A stretch of 64,000 bases of DNA from NCBI GenBank assembly GCA_013297885.1, contig JAAFIR010000002.1, forward strand, positions 124,001-188,000, read 5' to 3'. The position numbers and the translations under genes are program-made. This DNA is from Leptospirales bacterium. GTDB taxonomy: Bacteria; Spirochaetota; Leptospiria; Leptospirales; Leptospiraceae. Positions 37,324 through 46,065 of the stretch are shown here, piece after piece; position 1 is the stretch's first letter, and every line of letters begins with the position of its first letter. A model generated the notes under the pieces. It saw nothing but the letters and a program-made list of their open reading frames with translations, ran no database searches and was not told where the DNA came from.

Positions 37324-38622
37324 ATGAGCCAAAAAAAAATAGAATTTTCAGTATATGCTAAATCAGTAGATTGTATTGAAGAAATTAAAATTGTTGCAAA
37401 AGAAATTTCAGAAAAACAATTTGAACCAAAAATATTTGGAGATCTTTTTACTGCACTTGATTTTTTAACATATGGTCAAGTTAGCTCAAGATTATTTATA
37501 ATTGAAAATAAAAATGATTTAGATGCTTTATCAAAAGTAGTCACCCAAATTCATTCAGACCCTTGGCTACATGGAACAGTAATTTTAGTAATAACAGATA
37601 CAATTAATGAAAAAGATATGCAAGAACTTTTGAATTTAGGTGTAACAGATTTTATACAAAAAAATGAAATTAAATTAAAACTACCAACTATACTTCAAAT
37701 TGTTACTTCAAATTTAGAACTTTTTGAATCTGAACAATTTTTATTAGAAACAGTTACAAATAAAAAAGGAAAAGTTTTTTTAAAAAATGATCTTAGACTT
37801 GTTCCAAAAGTGACAAGTCAAATTATGAATTTATGTTATGTAGCTGGTTTTCGAGATAGAGAAGCTTTTTCAAGAATTTCACTTTCATTGCATGAAATGA
37901 TTTCTAATGCAATCGAGCATGGGAATTTAGGAATTGGATTTAATGAAAAATCAAAAATTTTAGAAGAAACAATGGAAATTTATTCTGAAGTTGATAAACG
38001 TTCAAAACAAATTGAAAATAAATACAAAAGAGTTAGGATTGATTTTGAAATTAATCATGAACATGCAAAATTTACTGTTAAAGATCAAGGCATTGGATTT
38101 GATTTAAACTCAATTCCATCTCCTAAAAAAGAAGAAAATATATTTCAGGTTCATGGTCGTGGAATTATGATGACTAGAAACTTTGTAGATGAAATGGAAT
38201 ATAATGAAAAAGGAAATGAAGTTAAGTTATTTTTTATTAATGACAATGAAGTAAAAAGAAGAGCAAATCAATTACTCCAATTTACTACTGGAGAAATTGT
38301 ATTTTTATCAGCTGACGAAACACTTTTTGAAGCTGGTTCTGAAAGTGATTTTTTTTATTATATACTTAGTGGTAAACTTGGAGTTTATATAGATGAAAAA
38401 AAAATTGCGACACTTACAAATGAAGATATGTTTGTAGGTGAAATGTCTTTTTTACATCATAATATCCGAACCGGGACTGTTAAAGCAGTATCAAAAGCCC
38501 AACTTCTTCCAATTTCAAGAGCAGCTTTTATAGACATGTCCAAAAAATATCCCTACTTTGGAGTTTTTTTAGCAAGACTTCTCACTAGAAGGTTAATCAA
38601 AAGAAATCAAAATTTTATGTAA
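37324..38622 (+). CDS. Pseudo-receiver / RsbW-like kinase / cNMP-binding fusion protein
   Basis: A 432-residue cytosolic protein with three parts. Residues 1-125 have a receiver-like fold but no conserved phospho-Asp. Residues about 135-300 form an anti-sigma-factor type HATPase (N-box HEMISNAIEHGNLG; G1 VKDQGIGFD; G2 HGRGIMMTRNFVDE). Residues about 312-425 are a cyclic nucleotide-binding domain (GSESDFFYYILSGKLGVY...GEMSFLHHNIRTGTVKA). This suggests an RsbW-like serine kinase or phosphate-linked regulator modulated by cAMP (inference). The nearby adenylate cyclases could supply the ligand. Partner sigma or anti-anti-sigma factors are not in the window. Confidence 0.75.
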   Translation: MSQKKIEFSVYAKSVDCIEEIKIVAKEISEKQFEPKIFGDLFTALDFLTYGQVSSRLFIIENKNDLDALSKVVTQIHSDPWLHGTVILVITDTINEKDMQELLNLGVTDFIQKNEIKLKLPTILQIVTSNLELFESEQFLLETVTNKKGKVFLKNDLRLVPKVTSQIMNLCYVAGFRDREAFSRISLSLHEMISNAIEHGNLGIGFNEKSKILEETMEIYSEVDKRSKQIENKYKRVRIDFEINHEHAKFTVKDQGIGFDLNSIPSPKKEENIFQVHGRGIMMTRNFVDEMEYNEKGNEVKLFFINDNEVKRRANQLLQFTTGEIVFLSADETLFEAGSESDFFYYILSGKLGVYIDEKKIATLTNEDMFVGEMSFLHHNIRTGTVKAVSKAQLLPISRAAFIDMSKKYPYFGVFLARLLTRRLIKRNQNFM

Positions 38623-38637
38623 TTTTTTTAAACACTA

Positions 38638-38796
38638 GCGAAAGAGATTGAAGCGTTATCAAAATTTTGTAAATACAAAATTTTGATTAAGCTGAAAGCT
38701 CGTTTTTTTTACCTAACCCAATTTAATTTGTATTAAATAAAGTTTCTTTTTAGCCCTTCCCTAAAAGGTTAATAGGGTTAGGTAAAAAAATTCGCC
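38638..38796 (+). repeat. Three-way-junction element J9
   Basis: P1 is GCGAA (38638-38642) with TTCGC (38791-38795). The strand AGAGATTGA follows; the P2 base is AGC/GCT, a third compensatory pair, and its 14-bp perfect upper arms are 38658-38671 and 38674-38687; the strand GAAAGCTCG precedes P3, with 16-bp arms 38704-38719 and 38775-38790. TTCGCC at 38791-38796 also pairs with GGCGAA at 38812-38817, a possible terminator for either convergent gene. Confidence 0.86.
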
Positions 38797-38827
38797 CAAA
38801 AAAAATCTTAGGCGAAATAAAAATTAT

Positions 38828-39820
38828 TTAACTAAAAAATCTTTTCAGAACCTCGTCAGATAATTTTTGCCCAGTAATTTTTGCTTTTTGAACTAGTTCC
38901 CAGAAATAACGATATGTTGCTCTATCATGAAGATCGCCATCATGTTGAATTGGACCCCATTCAGCATCTTGAGCTTTGATTAAAATTTCAGAAGCAGTTT
39001 GAACTTCAGAATAATCTGGAGTCATAGCATCTAAAATCGCTTGGATCTGAGTTGGGTAAATGGACCACATTCTTAAAAATCCAAATTCATTTCTTGCTCT
39101 ACTTGCGTCTTTATAAGTTTGGTATTGGTTTTTTAAATCTAAAGTAACATTATGAGCTGGAATTACACCACTTGTGAGAGCTGCTGCAACCATTGTGGAT
39201 TTTGCTCTTCTTAAAAGTTCATGATCAAATTGACCTGGGCTTTTCATACAAGAAGCAGGAATTGCACCATGATGACCAGAAATAAAATCCATTAAACCAA
39301 AATCTAAAACTTGCATCCAAGGAAGTTTTGCAATTTGAGCAACTTCTTCTAAAGCACCATGAGTTTCAACTAATACATGAATTGGAATTTCTCTTGTGAT
39401 CCCAGCTTTTTTACAAGCATCTTGGATATATGAAATCATTTCCGAAACTTGAGAAGCTTTTGTTGGTTTTGGAATTGTGATGTATGCAATTGTATTTCCA
39501 GCACCAGGGACAATAATATCCACGTCCAATTTCCAATGTTCGTTTGTATAATCATGAATACGAACACCTGACATTTTATGTTTGTTTAATTCTGAGTTCT
39601 GGATTTTTACAATCATCTCAGCATGTTCTTTTTCTTTTCCTGTTTGGGCTCCGTCTTCACAATCCATTGTGATGTCAAATAGCCCACCCAATTTGTTTTG
39701 GAGTTCTAATGCTTTAGTGATTAATTTTTCTGAACCAGCAAAATGTTCACATGCTGGAATAATTGGGAAAGGTTTTTCACCTTGAAATAATGCTGAATTA
39801 GGATGTTCTAATTTTGCCAT
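38828..39820 (-). CDS. CitE-like (HpcH/HpaI-type) C-C lyase
   Basis: A 330-residue TIM-barrel enzyme of the citrate lyase beta/malyl-CoA lyase group. Visible segments are ITMDCEDGAQ (metal-binding Glu/Asp), GVRIHD, IPIHVLVETHGALEEV and the DFGLMDFISGHHGAIP loop with the second acidic ligand. The family cleaves or forms malyl-, citramalyl- or related CoA thioesters with Mg. The exact substrate is unknown. It stands alone between inward-facing J9 and J10. Confidence 0.82.
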   Translation of the reverse strand: MAKLEHPNSALFQGEKPFPIIPACEHFAGSEKLITKALELQNKLGGLFDITMDCEDGAQTGKEKEHAEMIVKIQNSELNKHKMSGVRIHDYTNEHWKLDVDIIVPGAGNTIAYITIPKPTKASQVSEMISYIQDACKKAGITREIPIHVLVETHGALEEVAQIAKLPWMQVLDFGLMDFISGHHGAIPASCMKSPGQFDHELLRRAKSTMVAAALTSGVIPAHNVTLDLKNQYQTYKDASRARNEFGFLRMWSIYPTQIQAILDAMTPDYSEVQTASEILIKAQDAEWGPIQHDGDLHDRATYRYFWELVQKAKITGQKLSDEVLKRFFS

Positions 39821-39932
39821 AAATGCCTTCTAAAATAATCTTTACTTCTATAAATTTTGGACTTTGTTCTATGTAAAATAGATTTTAGAAATTAGAAGTG
39901 ATTACTTATTACAGTTTGTAAATTTTTTTTTG

Positions 39933-40050
39933 GCGAATTTTTAAAAGTAAGAATTTAATAAATTAAATCCTTACTTTTAAAAAACAGGCTCTCTTCTTTT
40001 GTCAATATTTTGTATTCACAAAATATTGACATCGAGTCGATCCTTTTCGC
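39933..40050 (-). repeat. Three-way-junction element J10
   Basis: Read on the minus strand: P1 is GCGAA (40050-40046) with TTCGC (39937-39933); the strand AAGGATCGA follows; the P2 base is CTC/GAG and its 14-bp perfect upper arms are 40018-40031 and 40000-40013; the strand GAGAGCCTG precedes P3, with 14-bp arms 39970-39983 and 39938-39951 plus further inner pairing. It is in the leader of the CitE-like gene, in sense. Confidence 0.86.
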
Positions 40051-40097
40051 ATCTTTACCAAAGATTAAAAAAGTATAAGTTAAAAATCTCTAAAAAA

Positions 40098-40583
40098 TTA
40101 TTCTCCAACAATTAATTTTGCTTTTTGAATTAAATCTTCTTCCAATCGAAATCCAATTTTGTTTTTTAATTCTTCTAAACAATTTGAAAGACTTGAAATT
40201 AGTTTTCTATTTTTTGCTTCGATTAAAATTCCCAGAGTTCCAATAACTTTAAGACCATTTTTTTCAGCTGTAATTCTTCCTTTTTTTTCATCAATTAAAA
40301 TCAAATCAGCATTTAGTTCAATTGCTAAAGCAATAGCTTCAGATTCTCCTGAATCTAAATATTGTATCAAGCTATGATATAAAATCTTATCTTTTAAATC
40401 TAAAATTTGTAAATGTTCTTTTTCAATCAAATCGAGAATAGACTTTCTTGTATAAATGTTTTCAAATAATTCTTCCTTAACACTTTGAGGAATAATCACT
40501 TTACCAAAAATAGTATAAAGTAAATAAATTAGATTTATATTTAGTAAAGCGATATAGGGCGAGGTATCTGAAACAACAATCAA
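40098..40583 (-). CDS. DUF3368 PIN-like toxin
   Basis: A 161-residue PIN-fold protein. Acidic residues expected in a PIN nuclease are D6 (VVSDTSPYIAL), the Glu in QSVKEELFE, the Glu pair in GESEAIALAIEL and Asp in LILIDEKKGR. The KVIGTLGILIEAKNRKLI segment is typical of DUF3368. The family is paired with UPF0175 proteins and is predicted to cut RNA. It starts right after the antitoxin stop, so expression is coupled. Confidence 0.83.
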   Translation of the reverse strand: MIVVSDTSPYIALLNINLIYLLYTIFGKVIIPQSVKEELFENIYTRKSILDLIEKEHLQILDLKDKILYHSLIQYLDSGESEAIALAIELNADLILIDEKKGRITAEKNGLKVIGTLGILIEAKNRKLISSLSNCLEELKNKIGFRLEEDLIQKAKLIVGE

Positions 40584-40835
40584 TTAAGAAAGTTTAAGAG
40601 TTTGAATATTTTTTAAATCTCTATCTAATTCTTCATCGTCATAATGTATATTTATATTACGATTTCCAAGTTCTTGAAGAAAATTTAAATAGGTGTAATC
40701 TGCTAATTTACTGGCTTGCTCTAAAGTCAAAATATTTTCTTTAAAAAGATAAACAGCAAATTCGAGCTTCAAATTACAATTGTACAAATGGGTATTTTTT
40801 ATATATTGATCTGCAATTTCCAAAACCATTTTCAA
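40584..40835 (-). CDS. UPF0175-family antitoxin
   Basis: An 83-residue protein with the UPF0175 pattern: LKLEFAVYLFKENILTLEQASKLADYTYLNFLQELGNRNI, then a short acidic tail with NIHYDDEELDRDL. These act as antitoxins for DUF3368/PIN toxins and likely bind DNA through the helix-turn-helix-like middle. It is first in the two-gene operon. The six 14-bp repeats at 40845-40928 begin only 10 bp upstream of its ATG and may be its operator. Confidence 0.8.
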   Translation of the reverse strand: MKMVLEIADQYIKNTHLYNCNLKLEFAVYLFKENILTLEQASKLADYTYLNFLQELGNRNINIHYDDEELDRDLKNIQTLKLS

Positions 40836-40844
40836 CCCCTTAGA

Positions 40845-40928
40845 CTAATATTTTAAAACTAATATTTTAAAACTAATATTTTAAAACTAATATTTTAAAA
40901 CTAATATTTTAAAACTAATATTTTAAAA
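40845..40928. repeat. Six perfect tandem 14-bp repeats upstream of the toxin-antitoxin operon
   Basis: The unit CTAATATTTTAAAA is repeated six times without a mismatch (units start at 40845, 40859, 40873, 40887, 40901 and 40915). Each unit contains the palindrome-like AATATT and TTTTAAAA. The array ends 10 bp from the antitoxin ATG. The arrangement fits a multi-site operator for autoregulation or iteron-like sites, or a slippage-prone spacer that tunes promoter strength; I see no proof for either. Confidence 0.92.
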
Positions 40929-40958
40929 TATTTAGTCAATAAGATTTTTTAGATATTT

Positions 40959-42068
40959 TTAAAATCTGTAACCTACTGAATACTCAAAAGATGAATTTTG
41001 ATTGTTTGAATGTCCGATTTGTAATTGAAAATTTTGATAAAATTTTGTATTTTCTGGATACACAGGAATAGAATAATCGTGAAAAAATAAAGCATCTATC
41101 AAATTAAATACATATACAAATCCAATTACTCCACCAATTTGAATTCCTTGTTCATAAGTCTTGTTCACTTTTTCTTTTGTTTCAATGGATGAAATTAAAC
41201 TAGGCATTGCTAATAAAAATAAAGTTTGTGAATTTGGATCAATTGAAGTTAAAGTAAAAGCAATTCTTTCATCTCTATCAAATTTTTTATCAAAACTTGC
41301 ATTTCTATTTTGAACAGAGATATAAGCAGAAGTTAAACCTAACATTGTAATTGGGTAAAACCAGAAATGCCAAGATTTATCTTTTCTCCATCTTTGACCT
41401 AGACCTGGAATCAAAGAAGATCTCCAAAAGACAGACCATCTATCATAATTGTATTTTATTTTTTTTTCTACTACAATTTCTTTTACTTCTGGTTTTGGTT
41501 CTTCTTCAGGGGGTGAAACTTCTACAACTTTTTTCTTTACAGAAAATTTTTTCCATTCTCCAAAACTGGTTTCTTCTCCGTCATTTACACCCACTCTGTA
41601 TTCATAGTTTCCTTCAGGCATTTCAAATGAAAATTGATTTTGTTTTAATTTTTTACGAATTAATTTTTTTCCAGATTCATCTCTAACTTGCACCACAAAA
41701 AAATTTGCTCCTTCTAAATTTTCCCATTCTAGTTTTATAAAACCATTTGATTCTTCCTCTTTTTCTGAGAGGTTTTTTTCTTTCTCTAATTTTTTTTTGA
41801 TAACTGTAATTTTTTTCCATTCAGCCCAAATTGTATTTTCTGAATCTACAACACCTACACGATACAAATATTCACCTTCAGAAAATTGAAATTGAAAACT
41901 ATTTTCTTTTGTAAGTTCGTCTAAAAATATTTTATCTTCTTTGTCTTTTGCTTGAACTCTATAAGAAAATTCCCCAGATTTTTCCCAAGTAATTTCTATT
42001 TCAGATTTTGATTCTGAAAATAAAAATTGATTTAACAAAAAAATTAAAATTAATTTTATAAATTTCAT
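40959..42068 (-). CDS. Exported protein with two Fn3-like repeats and a DUF5683-like C-terminal part
   Basis: A 369-residue protein with a signal peptide (about 1-20), then two similar beta-sandwich-like repeats (about 22-90 and 105-175; both contain [EY]YRVGV[VN]D...[WE]W/GEWKK). A Pro/Glu-rich linker leads to a C-terminal part with hydrophobic helices (about 215-335: SSLIPGLGQRWRKDKSWHFWFYPITMLGL), the DUF5683-type SxLxPGxGQ pattern. It is likely envelope-associated. It is the last gene of the four-gene operon; its ATG overlaps the FecR gene stop. Confidence 0.7.
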   Translation of the reverse strand: MKFIKLILIFLLNQFLFSESKSEIEITWEKSGEFSYRVQAKDKEDKIFLDELTKENSFQFQFSEGEYLYRVGVVDSENTIWAEWKKITVIKKKLEKEKNLSEKEEESNGFIKLEWENLEGANFFVVQVRDESGKKLIRKKLKQNQFSFEMPEGNYEYRVGVNDGEETSFGEWKKFSVKKKVVEVSPPEEEPKPEVKEIVVEKKIKYNYDRWSVFWRSSLIPGLGQRWRKDKSWHFWFYPITMLGLTSAYISVQNRNASFDKKFDRDERIAFTLTSIDPNSQTLFLLAMPSLISSIETKEKVNKTYEQGIQIGGVIGFVYVFNLIDALFFHDYSIPVYPENTKFYQNFQLQIGHSNNQNSSFEYSVGYRF

Positions 42069-44188
42069 TTTTCATCTATATAATAAACATCTTTAGTATC
42101 TAAAACTTTTGGAGGAGCAAGTGAAGGAACAACTCTAAATTGAATGAGTCTAGATTCAGCTTTTTCATCTTGTCCGGTTTTATAATCTCTATACCAAGAT
42201 TCTAATTTCCAAGAAAACTCAGTTCGTTCTTTGTATTTTGAAATATCAAATTCTATTTCAGACCTACTAGTATCTAGTTTTTTGATTAACTCACCTGACT
42301 GAAAAATATAAATTCTATAAAAAGATTCTTGGTCTTTTTTCACCCAAGAAAAACTCATTTTTCCAGAACTCGATTTTATAGAATCTCCATTACTTGGAAA
42401 AATTGGTTCTGGTCCTGTGTATTGTGGGATTTCTTCTTTTTTCTTTTCTTCAGTTTCTTTTTTTTCTTTTTCAACAATAAAATTTTCTGGTTTAGAAACT
42501 AAACCTTCTTTACCATCAGAACCAAGAACAACCACTCTCCAAAAATAAGATCCTTCTTTTAAAGTTTTGGAAATAGATTTGTTTCTAGAAATATCTTTTG
42601 AAACTATATTAGAAAAATCTAATTCGTTTGAAATTTGTACAAGAAATGCTGGGCTTCCACCTGAATAATCCCAATTTAAGTTGAAATCAGAAATCACTTT
42701 TGCTGCTGAAACCGGACTTAATAAAGAAAGACTTGCTGTTTTTACATCTGAAACTGAAAAATTTTTTGTTTCAGAAATAATTATATCTTTATTTTTTGTA
42801 ATTAATTTTACTCTCCAAAAATAATTTCCATTCGGAAGAGTGCTTTCAGTAAAATTTTTTGGTGTTGTTTTATTTTGAACAATATCTGAAAAGTTTTGAT
42901 CTCTAGAAATTTCAAATTGGTAAGAAATTGCATCTTTTCCATTTTTCCAAATAAAAAAAATTTCATCAGAATTAGAAAAAATTTTTCCATTAATTGGTGC
43001 TTCTAATTCCAATTTAGAAATTTTATCAGATTTTTTAATAATAAATTTTCGCACTCCTGTAAATTTTTCTTTAAAATCTCTATTTGAAAATTGTACTCTT
43101 ACTCTAAAAAAATAAGAACCTTGTTCTGAAAAACTTTCTGATACTTCATTGTATTTTGTGGGAGTTGATTTAATCAAATTACTAAAACTAGAATCTTTTG
43201 AAATTTCTAAAATTGAATCTGACTCTTGATTTGGAATAGTCCATGAAAAACTGATTAATGAATTTTCTTCAAAGCTAGAATTTTCTTTTGGGGAAGTGAG
43301 TAAAATTGGGTCTGATTTTACTACTACAAATTTTCTAACTACTGATGAAGATTTACTGTTATTCACTCTCCAAAAAAAAGAACCGACACCAAGATTTGTA
43401 GAGAGTCCACCATTTCCTTTTTTTGTAAAAATTTTATTTGAAAAATTGGGATCTCTTGAAACTTCTAATTTTGCTTCTCCACCAGCCCAAGAAAAATTCA
43501 CTTGATTAGTATCTTCTGTTTGTAGATAAGCTTGGTCTTCAGGTGAATTTAAAACTAATTCAATTGTTTTAGTTTTGTATTCTTCACTACCTTTTGGTTT
43601 TGATAAAACTTGATTTTCAACAACAGAATATTTTTTTCCATTTGCAGTAGTAAGTTCAGCATTTCCCCGATTTGAAATTAATTTTATATCTTCTCCTTCT
43701 TTTTTTTGTAAACTCAAATCCCCATCAAGAAGTGTAATTTTTGTTCCTTCAGATAAAATGTTCAACGTTGTAACTGGATCAGTTTTTTTTCTTTCAGCTC
43801 GAATATTTCCTTGGACTAAATTAATTGTTATATCTTTATCTGAAAAATCTAATATCACCATTGAGTTTTCATCAACTCTAAGTTCAGTTCCATCATTTAA
43901 AGTGATTACTGCATTAGATAGCTCTTCAGAACGAATTGTGTCTCTTCTTGTAACGGGAGTTTTTTGCTCTACATCATTCCAGACTACTGTTGAATCTGAT
44001 TTTCTTTGTATTACTCTTGTCTTACTTGTAATATAACCTACAATTTCGTTTTCATCAATTCTAGTTTTTTTTTTGTATTCTAAAAAAAGTAAAATTAAAC
44101 AAATTGTTGCAATAGTAAAAAGAAATGTTAGCACATAATGATTTTCTGTTAATTTTTTTCTCAGTTTTATATTATAAGAATCATTCAT
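42065..44188 (-). CDS. FecR-domain protein with multiple Ig/Fn3-like repeats
   Basis: A 707-residue protein with one transmembrane helix (about 18-36), a FecR-like domain (about 70-165: TIRSEELSNAVITLNDGTELRVDENSMVILDF) and at least five Fn3-like repeats of 80-95 residues (marker segments VNFSWAGG, SFSWTIPNQ, FFIWKNGKD, NLNWDYSGG and MSFSWVKKD, each followed by GxYFWRV). FecR domains usually bind sugar-like or signalling ligands in the periplasm; here no sigma factor is adjacent. It overlaps the adenylate cyclase by 4 bp. Confidence 0.78.
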   Translation of the reverse strand: MNDSYNIKLRKKLTENHYVLTFLFTIATICLILLFLEYKKKTRIDENEIVGYITSKTRVIQRKSDSTVVWNDVEQKTPVTRRDTIRSEELSNAVITLNDGTELRVDENSMVILDFSDKDITINLVQGNIRAERKKTDPVTTLNILSEGTKITLLDGDLSLQKKEGEDIKLISNRGNAELTTANGKKYSVVENQVLSKPKGSEEYKTKTIELVLNSPEDQAYLQTEDTNQVNFSWAGGEAKLEVSRDPNFSNKIFTKKGNGGLSTNLGVGSFFWRVNNSKSSSVVRKFVVVKSDPILLTSPKENSSFEENSLISFSWTIPNQESDSILEISKDSSFSNLIKSTPTKYNEVSESFSEQGSYFFRVRVQFSNRDFKEKFTGVRKFIIKKSDKISKLELEAPINGKIFSNSDEIFFIWKNGKDAISYQFEISRDQNFSDIVQNKTTPKNFTESTLPNGNYFWRVKLITKNKDIIISETKNFSVSDVKTASLSLLSPVSAAKVISDFNLNWDYSGGSPAFLVQISNELDFSNIVSKDISRNKSISKTLKEGSYFWRVVVLGSDGKEGLVSKPENFIVEKEKKETEEKKKEEIPQYTGPEPIFPSNGDSIKSSSGKMSFSWVKKDQESFYRIYIFQSGELIKKLDTSRSEIEFDISKYKERTEFSWKLESWYRDYKTGQDEKAESRLIQFRVVPSLAPPKVLDTKDVYYIDEK

Positions 44189-46065
44189 AAGACCACATAT
44201 TTTTTTTCTGTTTCATCTATGGATTTATTGTATTCACGAACATCAAATTCAATTCCTAAAAGTTTTCTAAGTTCAATGAGATTTTTTGGAGCATTTTCAT
44301 CTGGATCATCTGTTCGTCCAATCACAGCATAAATATTTTGGACTTCTTCTTTTCCTTTTACCATAATTGGTCGCATCTTTTCTAAAATAAATTTATCATC
44401 TAAATGTTGTAATGCTTCTTCAGAAATTAAAATATCAGTTCCAAAAGGTTTGTTTAAAGACTCTATTCTAGATGCTAAATTTACAGCATCACCAATTACT
44501 GTGAATTCCAATCTATTTTCAGAGCCAATTTGACCAGCAATTGCAGGACCAAAATTAATTCCACATCCAATTTTGATAATTGGTTTTTTTGGATCTTGAC
44601 CTCTGGTTTTATTAAACTTTATTAATTCTCTACGCATTAAAATTGCACAATTTACGGCATTAATTGTATAGTTTCCAAAAGATTCAGTGGCACCCCAAGT
44701 TGCCATGATGGCATCTCCAATAAATTTATCCACAACTCCAAAAGTCATATCAATACATTCCACCATTAAAGTCATATATTCATTTAAAAATTCAACCACT
44801 TCTTCTGGAGAAAGTTTTTCTGAAATAGATGTAAAATTTCTTATGTCAGAAAAAAAGATTGCACAGTTTTTTCTTTCTCCACCAAGTTTTAAATCTCTAG
44901 ATAAAACCATTTCTACAATTGCTGGATTTACAAATCTACCAAGTGCATCCTTTACTTTTTCTCTTTCTTGAAGTCCTATACTCATCTTCATAAAATTTTT
45001 GGAAAGGAGTCCAACTTCATCATTATTTTTTTCAGTAACTTTAACATCATAATTTCCATGTGCTAGGCGATTTGTCGCTTCTAGTAATCTAAGTATAGGA
45101 TTTGTTATTGTTTTTGAAAATAAAAACATAATCGCTAATGAAATACAAAGTGCAATGACTACGATATAAATATTTCTTCTTTGGATATTGTATGCTTCTT
45201 CAAATACTTTATCTTCTGATACAATCGAAATGATTCCAGCACCAGCAACTCCCACTCTTTTAAATGTTCCAATGTAGTCTTCATTATCAATAGGATCTGT
45301 ATAACGAATTTGCCCATTACCTAAAGTGCTCTTTAACATTTCTTTTACAATAGCTAATTCAGAATAATCCGAAACTGCTAAAACATTTTTTACATCTGAA
45401 TGGGCTAAAATTTTTCCTTCTTCAGACACCATTAAATTATCTGTAATTCCTCTTTTTTCAAATGCTTTTAATAATTTTGCTGGTCTCAAAATAGATAAAA
45501 TAATTGTATCTTGGAATAAATCTTTTTTGTAAGGAATCACCAAAACTAAAATTGGAATTTTTTTTCCAAGACTCAAATTCACTAATGAAATTTTTCCATT
45601 TAAGGATTTTGAAAATTGATTTACATTAGATTTGATTAGATCACTTAGTTCAGATTCATTCAAATTATTTTCGCTGAGAAATTCTAAATTGCTGATAGTT
45701 CTTAAAAAATTAACTTTGTTTGATTCAAACTGAACAAGACTTAAAAAAAATAGATCAGAATCTTCATCAAAAAAAACTTTTGTAAATAGATTTCTTACTT
45801 TTATAGAAATATTATCTTCCTCCAAAGTTAGAGCCATTTGTTTTGATTTTTGGATAATTGTTTCTAATTCCAATTTAACAGTGATTCCTATTAGCTCAGT
45901 AATTTTTGCATTATTGTCTTTTACTCTAACTTCATTATCTTTTTTAAAAAAACTAGTTGCTAGTCCAATGATAACTGAGGTAGATAAAATAAATACAACT
46001 GAAACAAGTGCCATCAATTTTAATTGAATTGGAAATTTAGGTACTTTTACAATTTCTTCATTCAT
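44185..46065 (-). CDS. Sensor adenylate cyclase (extracellular sensor, HAMP, CYCc)
   Basis: A 626-residue protein with one TM at about 14-36, a periplasmic sensor of about 260 residues, a second TM near 290-312, a HAMP linker (ITNPILRLLEATNRLAHGNYDV) and a class III cyclase domain (about 395-600: FSDIRNFTSISEKLSPEE; VVDKFIGDAIMATWG; TVIGDAVNLASRIES). Metal Asp residues and Asn/Arg are present. It probably makes cAMP in response to an external cue. The ATG at 46065 has GGAG upstream and overlaps the lipoprotein stop (TAATG). Confidence 0.86.
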   Translation of the reverse strand: MNEEIVKVPKFPIQLKLMALVSVVFILSTSVIIGLATSFFKKDNEVRVKDNNAKITELIGITVKLELETIIQKSKQMALTLEEDNISIKVRNLFTKVFFDEDSDLFFLSLVQFESNKVNFLRTISNLEFLSENNLNESELSDLIKSNVNQFSKSLNGKISLVNLSLGKKIPILVLVIPYKKDLFQDTIILSILRPAKLLKAFEKRGITDNLMVSEEGKILAHSDVKNVLAVSDYSELAIVKEMLKSTLGNGQIRYTDPIDNEDYIGTFKRVGVAGAGIISIVSEDKVFEEAYNIQRRNIYIVVIALCISLAIMFLFSKTITNPILRLLEATNRLAHGNYDVKVTEKNNDEVGLLSKNFMKMSIGLQEREKVKDALGRFVNPAIVEMVLSRDLKLGGERKNCAIFFSDIRNFTSISEKLSPEEVVEFLNEYMTLMVECIDMTFGVVDKFIGDAIMATWGATESFGNYTINAVNCAILMRRELIKFNKTRGQDPKKPIIKIGCGINFGPAIAGQIGSENRLEFTVIGDAVNLASRIESLNKPFGTDILISEEALQHLDDKFILEKMRPIMVKGKEEVQNIYAVIGRTDDPDENAPKNLIELRKLLGIEFDVREYNKSIDETEKKYVVL

